Assembly (NCBI GenBank): GCA_035639875.1
Contig: DASQXE010000081.1
Coordinates: 1-23,098 of the forward strand
From: JAIBJP01 sp035639875
GTDB lineage: Bacteria; Actinomycetota; Thermoleophilia; Gaiellales; Gaiellaceae
Length of the DNA stretch: 23,098 nt
Direction: 5' to 3'
A program made the position numbers and the translations under genes. Shown here piece after piece: positions 7,926-14,541 of the stretch. Numbering within the stretch: position 1 is the stretch's first letter; every line of letters starts with the position of its first letter. The notes beneath the pieces were generated by a model, which searched no databases, was not told where the DNA came from, and saw only the letters and a program-made list of their open reading frames with translations.

Positions 7926-9229
7926 CCCGCGACGGCCTCCGGTTCGACGCCCGGCGCAGGAGCAGGCGGAGCGAACTCCCAGGGACCGCTGTAGGGATAG
8001 CGCTCGGTGACGAGGTAGACGTACGCGTACAGTTGCGCCGAGTAGCGGATGGAGTAGGCGCCGAGATTGCGCAACCCCTCCGGCATCCGCCCCGTGAACA
8101 GGGAGACGAACCAGCCGAAGACACCGGCGAGGAAGAGCGCCCCGTCCAGTGCGCTCGAGACGAAGAACGCCGGAACGGCGAGGAAGATGCGGAAGAGCGT
8201 GACAAGACGCCGCTGCGGCTCGGGCGGGTCGATGTCGATGTCGACGGGATAGATCCCCGGCGCACCCGTGAACCCGGGGAATGGGTTGGCAATCACGAAC
8301 AAGTACGACGTGATGTGAGCCTGGTAGCGAATGTACGCGGAGATGAATCGATGGAGGGCATTCGGCGTCCTCCCCATGACGAGAGTCGCGAACCAGCTCG
8401 CAATCACGGCGAAGAAGACAACGATCGTCCAGAGCAAGAGCCACACGAGATGCGGGAGGAAGAGCAGCACCCGAAAGAACACGGTCAGACGCGACCTACG
8501 ACGGTTGTCGGAGATGTGCAAGCGAACCGCCGGGGAAACGGGGGGCGGTAGCGCCGCCGGCGCCGCGGGATCGCTGTTCGGATAACGGTCGGTCACGAGG
8601 AAAACGTAGGCGAGCGCCTGCGCGTTGTAGCGGAGCGCGTACGCCTGCAGATCTCGGAAGCCTGGTGACGTGCGACCCCGAACGAGACAGACGAACCAGG
8701 CGAGGAACGCGATGACGAAGATCGCCCCTCCGAGCGTGAAGCCCGTCCACCGGCTCTCTCCCGGTCCGCTGCGGCCACCACCACCGCCGCCGCCCGGCGT
8801 CCCGACGAGGACGCTCGCCAGGATCAGTGCGGGAAGCGCCAGGATGATCCGGCCGAGCGTCTTCCAGCGGCTCTGCGCCGCCAATGGGCCGATCTCGACG
8901 TCGACGGGATAGCCGGGCTTGCCCGTAAAGCCCGGATAGGGGTTCGCCACCAGGCAGAGATACGCGTAGAAGTGCGTCGCAAACCGGATGTACGAGCTGA
9001 AGAAGTCGTGCAGCGACTCGGCCGAGCGGCCCCGGATCAACGTGATGAACCAGTTGACGATCGAGATGAGCCCCGCGAAGAAAGACCAGAACAGGAACCA
9101 GATGAACAGCGGAATCGCAAGGATGACGCGGAAGAAAACCGTGAGGCGCGAGCGCTGGAGGTCGTCCTCCACGACAAGCTGAATCGGGTGCTGCTGCTGC
9201 GCAGGCGGCGGCTGCGGCTCGAGCTCCAT
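7922..9229 (-). CDS. DUF4389 membrane protein with four tandem repeats
   Basis: A 435-residue membrane protein made of four DUF4389-like units at about residues 27-112, 119-218, 246-332 and 338-413. Units 1 and 3 are closest: RSRLTVFFRV recurs at 27 and 246, ANPYPGFTGKPGYPVDVEI at about 95-113 matches ANPFPGFTGAPGIYPVDIDI at 314-333. Units 2 and 4 share the ALRYNAQALAYVFLVTDRYP / SIRYSAQLYAYVYLVTERYP pattern near their ends. The protein is therefore an internal duplication of a two-unit ancestor. Each unit has two hydrophobic segments. A Gly-rich loop (about 146-158) and Pro-rich N- and C-termini are linkers. It starts at ATG 9227-9229. Its TAA overlaps the proposed ATA start of the protease, so the two are probably co-translated. 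DUF4389 has no assigned biochemical function. Confidence 0.85.
   Translation of the reverse strand: MELEPQPPPAQQQHPIQLVVEDDLQRSRLTVFFRVILAIPLFIWFLFWSFFAGLISIVNWFITLIRGRSAESLHDFFSSYIRFATHFYAYLCLVANPYPGFTGKPGYPVDVEIGPLAAQSRWKTLGRIILALPALILASVLVGTPGGGGGGGRSGPGESRWTGFTLGGAIFVIAFLAWFVCLVRGRTSPGFRDLQAYALRYNAQALAYVFLVTDRYPNSDPAAPAALPPPVSPAVRLHISDNRRRSRLTVFFRVLLFLPHLVWLLLWTIVVFFAVIASWFATLVMGRTPNALHRFISAYIRYQAHITSYLFVIANPFPGFTGAPGIYPVDIDIDPPEPQRRLVTLFRIFLAVPAFFVSSALDGALFLAGVFGWFVSLFTGRMPEGLRNLGAYSIRYSAQLYAYVYLVTERYPYSGPWEFAPPAPAPGVEPEAVAG
7936..7940 (-). promoter_or_regulatory. Ribosome binding site for the M48 protease
   Basis: On the minus strand GGAGG occurs ten bases upstream of the ATA at 7923-7925. 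It is the only strong Shine-Dalgarno match near the protease N-terminus and supports initiation at or close to the ATAA overlap. Confidence 0.5.
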
Positions 9230-9238
9230 GCGCCTGGA

Positions 9239-9244
9239 TTATTA
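9239..9244 (-). promoter_or_regulatory. Possible -10 element for the DUF4389-protease transcript
   Basis: On the minus strand TAATAA stands nine bases before the DUF4389 ATG in otherwise GC-rich sequence. No good -35 hexamer is seen 17 bases upstream (TCAACC only), so the call rests on the -10 match and position. Confidence 0.3.
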
Positions 9245-9263
9245 GCGGCACGCCCGACGACGG

Positions 9264-9293
9264 TTGACGAGTGGCGACGGGTTCGCCTACGCT
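9264..9293 (+). promoter_or_regulatory. trp operon promoter
   Basis: TTGACG at 9264-9269 matches the -35 consensus at five of six positions. TACGCT at 9288-9293 keeps the key T, A and final T of a -10 hexamer, with an 18-base spacer. Transcription should start about seven bases downstream, at 9300-9301, which is the first base of the leader-peptide ATG or its neighbour. The promoter lies in the 70-base divergent gap between the DUF4389 gene and the trp leader. Confidence 0.65.
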
Positions 9294-9300
9294 CTGGGAG

Positions 9301-9366
9301 ATGACTTCTCCCGTCCGCACCTGGTGGGGCTGGCGCCGAGAGCGGAGCGGGAGCGTCGCCTGCTGA
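9301..9366 (+). CDS. trpL: trp leader peptide
   Basis: A 21-codon reading frame starts at ATG 9301 and ends at TGA 9364-9366. Its product begins MTSPVRTWWGWRRER, with three Trp codons in four (TGG TGG GGC TGG, 9322-9333). Tryptophan is normally the rarest residue, so this cluster ahead of trpE is the signature of ribosome-mediated attenuation: scarcity of charged tRNA-Trp stalls the ribosome here and changes the downstream RNA fold. The only purine-rich stretch, GGGAG, abuts the ATG and is too close to act as a normal ribosome binding site. The promoter position instead predicts a leaderless transcript starting at or one base before the ATG. The peptide probably has no function beyond regulation. 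Confidence 0.88.
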   Translation: MTSPVRTWWGWRRERSGSVAC

Positions 9367-9394
9367 CAAGGGCCCCAAGAATCCCGTTCCGCTC
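9340..9394 (+). promoter_or_regulatory. Long leader-RNA hairpin of the trp attenuator
   Basis: Bases 9340-9352 (GAGCGGAGCGGGA) pair with 9382-9394 (TCCCGTTCCGCTC) over 13 base pairs with one G-U wobble. The stem opens inside the leader-peptide codons just after the Trp cluster and closes one base before the terminator hairpin. Translation to the leader stop would place the ribosome over the 5' arm, whereas a ribosome stalled at the Trp codons would only reach its edge. Two competing pairings are visible: TGGGGC (9325-9330) with GCCCCA (9372-9377), and the Trp-codon segment 9321-9327 with CCACCGG (9404-9410) in the terminator loop. Which of these is the antiterminator cannot be settled by eye. 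Confidence 0.6.
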
Positions 9395-9395
9395 G

Positions 9396-9421
9396 AAGAC
9401 CTTCCACCGGAGGTCTTTTTT
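9396..9421 (+). terminator. trp attenuator terminator
   Basis: AAGACCT (9396-9402) and AGGTCTT (9411-9417) form a perfect 7-bp stem. CC (9404-9405) and GG (9409-9410) can pair inside it around an ACC loop, and six T residues run from 9416 to 9421. This is a textbook intrinsic terminator, and it stands only six bases before the trpE ATG, after the leader peptide. It is therefore an attenuator, not the end of an upstream gene. The best trpE ribosome binding site, GGAGG at 9409-9413, is inside the hairpin. Confidence 0.85.
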
Positions 9422-9427
9422 GTTGCC

Positions 9428-10660
9428 ATGACGATCGCAACCGACATCCACGCCGACCTGATCACCCCGCTCGGGGCGTACCTGCGGCTGCGTGAGCGCG
9501 CGGGCGCGAGCTTCCTGCTCGAGTCGGTCGAGAAAGGGAGGCTTGGCCGCTACAGCCTCGTCGGGAGCGGCGCACGGCTCGTCGCGATCGATGAGGCAGA
9601 GCACGAGGTCGCGGCAGGGCGGCCCGTCGTCGGCTACCTCGGCTACGACCAGGTGGCGAAGCTCGAGCCGACGGTTCCCCTGCCGGACGCGGGGCCGGAT
9701 CTGCCCGAGAGCCGTTTCGTCGTCGTCGATTCGCTCGTTCGCTTCGACCACGCTGCGAGCGTTGCAGAGGTGCTCGCGGGTGACCGCGACGAGCTCGCCG
9801 ATCTCCTCTCTCGACCGCTTGACGAGCTGAGCCTCCGTCCAGGAAGGACTGGCCGGACAAAGCGGTTTCCCACTCGCAGTGAGTACGAGGAACGAGTCCT
9901 CAAGGCGAAGCAACACATTCGCGCCGGGGACGCGTACCAGATCGTCCTCTCGCAGCGGGCGGAGCGGGAAACGGACGTCTCGCCCCTCGCGCTCTACCGC
10001 TCCCTCCGGCGCATCAACCCTTCGCCGTACCACTTCCTTCTCGAGCTCGGCGGGATATCGCTCGTCGGCTCCTCGCCGGAGACGCTCGTGAAGCTCGAGG
10101 GAACCCGTGCGAGCGTCAACCCCATCGCGGGCACGACCCAGCCCGGAGTCGGCGACGCCGAGGAGCTCCTCGCGTCGGAGAAGGATCGCGCCGAACACGT
10201 GATGCTGGTCGACCTGGGGCGCAACGATCTCTCGCGCGTCTGCCGGCCGGGCACCGTGCGCGTCGGGCGCTTCCTCGAGCCCGAGCGCTACTCGCACGTG
10301 ACCCATCTCGTCTCGGAGGTGGCGGGCGAGCTGCGCCCGGAGTGCACCTCCTTCGACCTGCTCCGCGCCTGCTTCCCCGCGGGCACCGTCTCGGGGGCGC
10401 CGAAGGTGCGCGCGATGCAGATCATCTCGGAGCTGGAGGGCTTCCGCCGCGGACCGTACGCGGGTGCCGTCGGCTACGCGCTTCCCGACGGAAGCTTCGA
10501 TACCTGCATCGCCATTCGCACCGTCGTCCTCGCCGACGGAGTCGCGCGCCTCCAGGCGGGCGCGGGCATCGTGGCGGATTCAGATCCGGCGGCCGAGTAC
10601 GAAGAGTGCCTGCGCAAGCTGGCGGCATTGGAGGCGGCACTCGAGGAGGCCGAGTCGTGA
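9428..10660 (+). CDS. trpE: Anthranilate synthase component I
   Basis: A 410-residue large subunit that converts chorismate to anthranilate using ammonia delivered by TrpG. The N-terminal allosteric motif FLLES is present at 29-33 followed by GRYSLVG, implying feedback inhibition by tryptophan. The chorismate-utilising core includes SSPETL (215-220), PIAGT (232-236), the segment from EHVMLVDLGRNDL (256-268), ERYSHVTHLVSEV (286-298), AGTVSGAPK (318-326) and GAGIVADSDP (378-387). PIAGT, rather than the PIKGT of aminodeoxychorismate synthase, supports TrpE over PabB, as do the operon and the Trp leader. The usual Arg-rich residues after PIAGT are replaced by TQPG. It is clearly shorter than the usual length of about 500 residues, mostly in the N-terminal domain. 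The ATG is 14 bases after GGAGG (9409-9413). The stop overlaps trpG by four bases. Confidence 0.96.
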   Translation: MTIATDIHADLITPLGAYLRLRERAGASFLLESVEKGRLGRYSLVGSGARLVAIDEAEHEVAAGRPVVGYLGYDQVAKLEPTVPLPDAGPDLPESRFVVVDSLVRFDHAASVAEVLAGDRDELADLLSRPLDELSLRPGRTGRTKRFPTRSEYEERVLKAKQHIRAGDAYQIVLSQRAERETDVSPLALYRSLRRINPSPYHFLLELGGISLVGSSPETLVKLEGTRASVNPIAGTTQPGVGDAEELLASEKDRAEHVMLVDLGRNDLSRVCRPGTVRVGRFLEPERYSHVTHLVSEVAGELRPECTSFDLLRACFPAGTVSGAPKVRAMQIISELEGFRRGPYAGAVGYALPDGSFDTCIAIRTVVLADGVARLQAGAGIVADSDPAAEYEECLRKLAALEAALEEAES

Positions 10661-11220
10661 TCCTTTTGGTCGACAACTACGACTCGTTCACGTACAACCT
10701 CGCTCACCTCTTCCAGGAACTCGGCGCGGACGTGACCGTGATCCGCAACGACCAGATCGACCCCCACGAGGCCGAGCGCCTCGCACCAAGTCATCTGGTC
10801 ATCTCGCCCGGCCCCGGTCGCCCGGAGGGCGCGGGGGCCACGCTCGAGATCGTCGAACGGCTCGGGCCGCGCGTGCCTACGCTCGGCGTGTGCCTCGGGC
10901 ACCAGGCGATCGTCGAGGCGTTCGGCGGCGAGGTGGGCCAGGCGCAACGACTCGTCCACGGAAAGGCGAGCTCGATCTCGCACGACGGACGGGGTCTCTT
11001 CACCGGCCTCCCGGACCCTCTCGAGGGCGGCCGCTACCACTCGCTCGCCGCGACGCAGGTGCCGGACGAGCTGGAAGTGTGCGCGACGACCGAGGACGGC
11101 GAGGTGATGGCCGTCCGCCACCGCGAGCTTCCGATCGTCGGCATCCAGTTCCATCCCGAATCCGTCCTGACCCCTGACGGCCCCGCGCTGGCGAAGAACT
11201 TCCTCGAGGGCCGGCGATGA
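10657..11220 (+). CDS. trpG: Anthranilate synthase component II (glutamine amidotransferase)
   Basis: A 187-residue class I glutamine amidotransferase that hydrolyses glutamine and channels ammonia to TrpE. The catalytic triad is intact: C79 in LGVCLGHQ, H166 and E168 in IQFHPES. The N-terminus ILLVDNYDSFTYNL and the oxyanion-hole region SPGPGRP (50-56) are standard. I start it at the GTG 10657-10659, which overlaps the trpE stop as GTGA and gives the canonical N-terminus; longer upstream extensions of the frame lie inside trpE. It ends in ATGA overlapping trpD. A stand-alone TrpG next to TrpE may also serve p-aminobenzoate synthesis if the genome lacks a dedicated PabA. The window cannot show that. 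Confidence 0.96.
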   Translation: MILLVDNYDSFTYNLAHLFQELGADVTVIRNDQIDPHEAERLAPSHLVISPGPGRPEGAGATLEIVERLGPRVPTLGVCLGHQAIVEAFGGEVGQAQRLVHGKASSISHDGRGLFTGLPDPLEGGRYHSLAATQVPDELEVCATTEDGEVMAVRHRELPIVGIQFHPESVLTPDGPALAKNFLEGRR

Positions 11221-12245
11221 CTATTCAGGAGGCACTCGCGCGGCTGCTCGAGAGACAAGACCTCTCGAAGTCCGAAGCTCGAGAGGTGATGAACGTGATC
11301 ATGAGCGGGGAGGCGACGCCCGCGCAGATCGGCGGCTTTCTGATCGCCCTGCGGCTCAAGGGCGAGACGGCGGACGAGATCGCAGGCTGTGCCGAGGCGA
11401 TGCGGGCGCATGTGCTCGCCGTTCGTCCGCGTCGCGAGGACCTCGTGGACACCGCCGGAACGGGCGGGGACGGAGCCGGCACCTTCAACATCTCGACCGC
11501 GGCCGCCTTGGTCGCCGCGGCCGCCGGCGCTGCTGTTGCCAAACATGGCAACAGAGCGGTCTCGTCCGCCTCTGGCTCCGCGGACGTCCTCGAAGCACTC
11601 GGCTTCCAGCTCGAGCTGCCCGCCGAACGGATCGAGCGCTCGATTGACGAGCTCGGCTTCGGCTTCCTCTTCGCTCCTTCCCACCATCCCGCCATGCGTC
11701 ATGCAGCGCCGGTGCGGCGCGAGCTGGCCGCGCGCACCGTCTTCAACGTGCTCGGGCCGCTGACGAATCCGGCCGGCGCGCGGGCGCAGGTGGTCGGGGT
11801 GTACGCGCCGGAGCTCGTCCCCACGATCGCGACGGTACTTGCCCGCCTCGGTGCCCGCCGCGCCTTCGTGGTGCACGGTGCCGGTGATATCGACGAGCTC
11901 TCGCCGGCCGGGCCGAATCTCGTCTGCGAGGTCGCCGGCGGCAAAGTTCGCCGGCGCGAGATCGACCCGCGGGACTTCGGCGTCCCCCGCTGCAAGCCGG
12001 GCGACCTCGCCGGCGGCTCGCCGGAGGAGAACGCCGCCACGATCCGCGAGATCTTCGCCGGGGCCAAAGGCCCCAAACGCGAGGCGGTGCTCCTCAACGC
12101 TGCAGGCGCGATCGCAGCCGGAGGACATGCCCGCGACCTCGAAGAGGGCTACCACGCCGCCGTGGAGGCGCTCGACTCCGGTGCGGCGGCCGCGCGCCTG
12201 GAGGAGCTCATCGCGTTCTCGCGCGCCACTGAGGTGGCCGCCTGA
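11217..12245 (+). CDS. trpD: Anthranilate phosphoribosyltransferase
   Basis: A 342-residue enzyme that transfers the phosphoribosyl group of PRPP to anthranilate, the second committed step of tryptophan synthesis. The glycine-rich PRPP loop GTGGDG is at 81-86 (DTAGTGGDGAGTFNIST), and KHGNRAVSS at 109-117 is the second substrate-binding signature. HPAMRHAAPVRREL and NVLGPLTNPAGA in the middle, and VHGAGDIDELSP later, are all canonical. The length matches the family. The ATG overlaps the trpG stop as ATGA, and the TGA overlaps the trpCF ATG as TGATG, so translation is probably coupled on both sides. Confidence 0.97.
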   Translation: MTIQEALARLLERQDLSKSEAREVMNVIMSGEATPAQIGGFLIALRLKGETADEIAGCAEAMRAHVLAVRPRREDLVDTAGTGGDGAGTFNISTAAALVAAAAGAAVAKHGNRAVSSASGSADVLEALGFQLELPAERIERSIDELGFGFLFAPSHHPAMRHAAPVRRELAARTVFNVLGPLTNPAGARAQVVGVYAPELVPTIATVLARLGARRAFVVHGAGDIDELSPAGPNLVCEVAGGKVRRREIDPRDFGVPRCKPGDLAGGSPEENAATIREIFAGAKGPKREAVLLNAAGAIAAGGHARDLEEGYHAAVEALDSGAAAARLEELIAFSRATEVAA

Positions 12246-13387
12246 TGGGCCGATTCGCGGACGCGCTGCGCGAACCCGGTCTCGCCACGATCGCCGAGGT
12301 GAAACGGCGATCGCCGTCGTCGGGCGACCTGCGCCCGAACGCCGACCCCGCCGCGTTGGCGCGATCGTTCGAGGAGGCGGGCGCCGCCGCGATCTCCATC
12401 CTCGTCGACGAGCGGTTCGCCGGCTCGTGGGAGGACCTCCGCGCGGCCCGGGAAGCGACTCGGCTGCCCCTCCTCGCCAAGGGGTTCTTCAGCGACCGCG
12501 CGGACCTCGAAACGGCACGTGAGAACGGAGCGGACGCGGTGCTGCTCCTCCTGCGAGACCTCGACGACGCGACCGTGCGCGGGCTGCTCGCCACTCCGGG
12601 GCTCGATTTCCTCACTGAAGTGCACACAGCCGCGGAGCTCGCCCGCGCCGAAGCGCTCGGCGCTGAGGTGATCGGCGTCAACGCGCGCGACCTCTCGACG
12701 TTCGAGATCGATCGGGGCCCGCAACTCGAGTTGGTCGTGCGCTCTCCGCGGGACCGGGTCGTCGTGGCCGAGAGCGGCATCGAGAATCGCGCCCACGCGG
12801 CGGCCGCCGAGCTCGCAGGCGCGGACGCGATTCTCGTCGGTTCGGCACTCATGCGCGCCGCCGACCCTGCGGCAAGGCTGGCCGATCTCGTGCGCCGGCC
12901 GTTCGTCAAGGTCTGCGGTTTGACACGCGCTGAGGACGTGACCGTCGCGGCCGAGGCCGGAGCGGACTTCGCCGGATTCGTCCTGGCCGAGAGCCCGCGG
13001 CGCGCCGAAGCGCCTTTACCCGTGCCGGAGACGATGCTCTCCGTCGGCGTCTTCGTCGGTGAGGCCGAGGACGTCGGCACCGATCTCGTTCAGCTCTATC
13101 CGGAGGAGAACGGCCACCGGGCCCGCGACGGCGCGCTTTTCCGGCAGGATGAACAAGTCGCCCGGGTCCTTGACCTGCCTTGGCTGGAGAAGGACGAGCG
13201 CCATTTCGAGCGCGCAGCCACCGTCGAGGGCCGGGTTCTCCTCGCGGGCGGCCTCGGTCCCGAGAATGTCCGCGCAGCGATCGACCACGTACGACCGTGG
13301 GCCGTTGACGCAAGCCGGAGCCTCGAAGCGGCTCCTGGGATCAAGGACCACGACAAGGTGCGCGCCTTCGTGGAGGCCGCGAAATGA
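12245..13387 (+). CDS. trpCF: Indole-3-glycerol phosphate synthase / phosphoribosylanthranilate isomerase fusion
   Basis: A 380-residue bifunctional protein catalysing two consecutive steps. TrpC occupies about residues 1-215 with its catalytic set intact: E18 and K20 (IAEVKRRSPS), K79 (LLAKGFF), E125 (FLTEVHT), N146 (GVNARDL), S177 (VAESGI). TrpF begins at about 219 (FVKVCGLTRAEDV), with catalytic C224, the phosphate loop GGLGPENV (335-342) and D355 in AVDASRSLE. Both halves are compact. TrpC lacks the 40 or so N-terminal residues (helix alpha-0 region) seen in most homologues and starts almost directly at beta-strand 1. TrpF has only about 160 residues instead of about 200. The usual TrpF ending DVxSGVE is changed to DASRSLE. 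The ATG shares one base with the trpD stop, and no in-frame extension is likely because it would lie within trpD. Confidence 0.95.
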   Translation: MGRFADALREPGLATIAEVKRRSPSSGDLRPNADPAALARSFEEAGAAAISILVDERFAGSWEDLRAAREATRLPLLAKGFFSDRADLETARENGADAVLLLLRDLDDATVRGLLATPGLDFLTEVHTAAELARAEALGAEVIGVNARDLSTFEIDRGPQLELVVRSPRDRVVVAESGIENRAHAAAAELAGADAILVGSALMRAADPAARLADLVRRPFVKVCGLTRAEDVTVAAEAGADFAGFVLAESPRRAEAPLPVPETMLSVGVFVGEAEDVGTDLVQLYPEENGHRARDGALFRQDEQVARVLDLPWLEKDERHFERAATVEGRVLLAGGLGPENVRAAIDHVRPWAVDASRSLEAAPGIKDHDKVRAFVEAAK

Positions 13388-13407
13388 GGGGGGCACGCTC
13401 CCCTCAT
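13384..13407 (+). promoter_or_regulatory. Hairpin enclosing the trpB start codon
   Basis: ATGAGGGG (13384-13391) and CCCCTCAT (13400-13407) are perfect reverse complements. A G-U and a G-C pair extend the stem to 10 bp around a CACG loop. The trpB ATG is the first triplet of the 5' arm and the trpCF TGA (13385-13387) lies in the same arm, so a ribosome finishing trpCF would melt the structure and free the trpB start. That geometry suggests obligatory translational coupling. Confidence 0.55.
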
Positions 13408-14541
13408 CCACCCCCCGGCGAAGGGGCGGTAGCGGGCTTCTACGGCGCGTACGGCGGCCGCTTCGTGCCGGAGACGCTCGTCCCCGCCCTCGACGAGCTC
13501 GAGGAGGGCTGGAGCGCCGTCAAGGACGATCCCGGCTTCCGCCTCGAGCTCGAGCAGCTGCAGGCGACGTACGTCGGCCGCCCCACTCCGCTCTACCTGA
13601 CCGAGCGTCTCGCCGAGGGCAAGCGGATCTACCTCAAGCGCGAGGATCTCTGCCACACGGGCGCGCACAAGATCAACAACGCACTCGGCCAGGCGCTCGT
13701 GGCGCGACGGCTCGACAAGCGCCGCATCGTCGCGGAGACGGGCGCCGGCCAGCACGGCGTCGCGGCGGCCACGGTGTGCGCGCGCTTTGGACTGGAGTGT
13801 GTCGTCTACATGGGGTCCGAGGACATGGAGCGGCAGAAGCCCAACGTCGAGCGAATGCACCTACTCGGCGCCGAGGTGCGTCCCGTCGAGTTCGGCACGC
13901 GCACGCTCAAGGAGGCGACGAGCGAGGCGATCCGCGACTGGATCACCAACGTGGAGACGACGCACTACATGATCGGCTCCTGCGTCGGGCCGCATCCGTA
14001 TCCCGAGCTCGTGCGGGAACTGCAATCCGTGATCGGCCGCGAGGCTCGAGAGCAGGTGCTCGGCGCTGCGGGCCGCCTTCCAGATGCCGTGGTTGCCTGC
14101 GTCGGCGGCGGCTCGAACGCGATCGGGCTCTTCGCCGGGTTCCTCGAGGACGAGGAGGTGCGGCTCGTGGGCGTCGAGGCCGCCGGGGCGGCGAGCCTGG
14201 GAACGGGGCGCACCGGCGTCCTCCACGGCGCACGCTCGTCACTCCTCGCCGACGAAGATGGTCAGATCGCCGACGCCCATTCGATCTCGGCGGGGCTCGA
14301 CTATCCGGGCGTCGGGCCCGAGCATGCTGCGCTTCGTGACCAGGGCCGGGCCGAGTACGTCCCCGCCACGGACGAGGAAGCGCTCGCTGCCTTCCACCTC
14401 CTCGCGGAACGGGAGGGGATCATTCCGGCGCTCGAGCCTGCGCACGCGCTCGCCCGGGCCGTCGAGCTCGACGCGGAGCTGATTCTCGTGGGTCTCTCCG
14501 GCCGCGGCGACAAGGACCTCGCCACCGTCCTCGCGCGATGA
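13384..14541 (+). CDS. trpB: Tryptophan synthase beta chain
   Basis: A 385-residue PLP enzyme that condenses indole with serine to make tryptophan, acting in an alpha2-beta2 complex with TrpA. The N-terminal family motif GAYGGRFVPETLVPALDELE starts at residue 21. The PLP Lys is K96 (HTGAHKINN), catalytic E118 lies in AETGAGQHGVAAA, and the phosphate-binding GGGSNAIG is in the middle of the chain. SGRGDKDL near the end completes the set. This is the classical TrpB1 type. The first 17 residues (MRGARSPHPPPGEGAVA) are not family sequence, are Pro- and Gly-rich, and are encoded by a strongly palindromic stretch that looks like a small insertion. No alternative start is available downstream. The ATG overlaps the trpCF stop as ATGA, and the gene ends as ATGA with trpA. 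Confidence 0.97.
   Translation: MRGARSPHPPPGEGAVAGFYGAYGGRFVPETLVPALDELEEGWSAVKDDPGFRLELEQLQATYVGRPTPLYLTERLAEGKRIYLKREDLCHTGAHKINNALGQALVARRLDKRRIVAETGAGQHGVAAATVCARFGLECVVYMGSEDMERQKPNVERMHLLGAEVRPVEFGTRTLKEATSEAIRDWITNVETTHYMIGSCVGPHPYPELVRELQSVIGREAREQVLGAAGRLPDAVVACVGGGSNAIGLFAGFLEDEEVRLVGVEAAGAASLGTGRTGVLHGARSSLLADEDGQIADAHSISAGLDYPGVGPEHAALRDQGRAEYVPATDEEALAAFHLLAEREGIIPALEPAHALARAVELDAELILVGLSGRGDKDLATVLAR

Noticed and set aside
6711..8444. 577-residue version of the M48 protease with a long N-terminal extension
   Set aside because: The extra 173 residues are the DUF4389 gene read out of frame (Arg/His/Cys-rich, no membrane pattern). Recognisable protease sequence begins only at the ATAA overlap.
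8779..8815. Gly-codon run in the DUF4389 gene as a tandem repeat or frameshift site
   Set aside because: It encodes a simple Gly-rich loop between two units, and the frame is maintained with good family sequence on both sides.
9230..9427. T-box or trp riboswitch-like leader
   Set aside because: There is no T-box consensus (TGGNACCGCG-like) sequence, whereas a Trp-codon leader peptide with terminator explains the region.
10342..10656. N-terminal extension of TrpG
   Set aside because: It lies wholly within trpE in another frame. The GTG at 10657 gives the canonical amidotransferase N-terminus and a 4-base overlap.
9428..10660. trpE as a truncated pseudogene because it is about 90 residues short
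   Set aside because: The allosteric LLES motif and all core chorismate-binding motifs are present in one frame, and the operon is intact, so it is a compact but complete enzyme.
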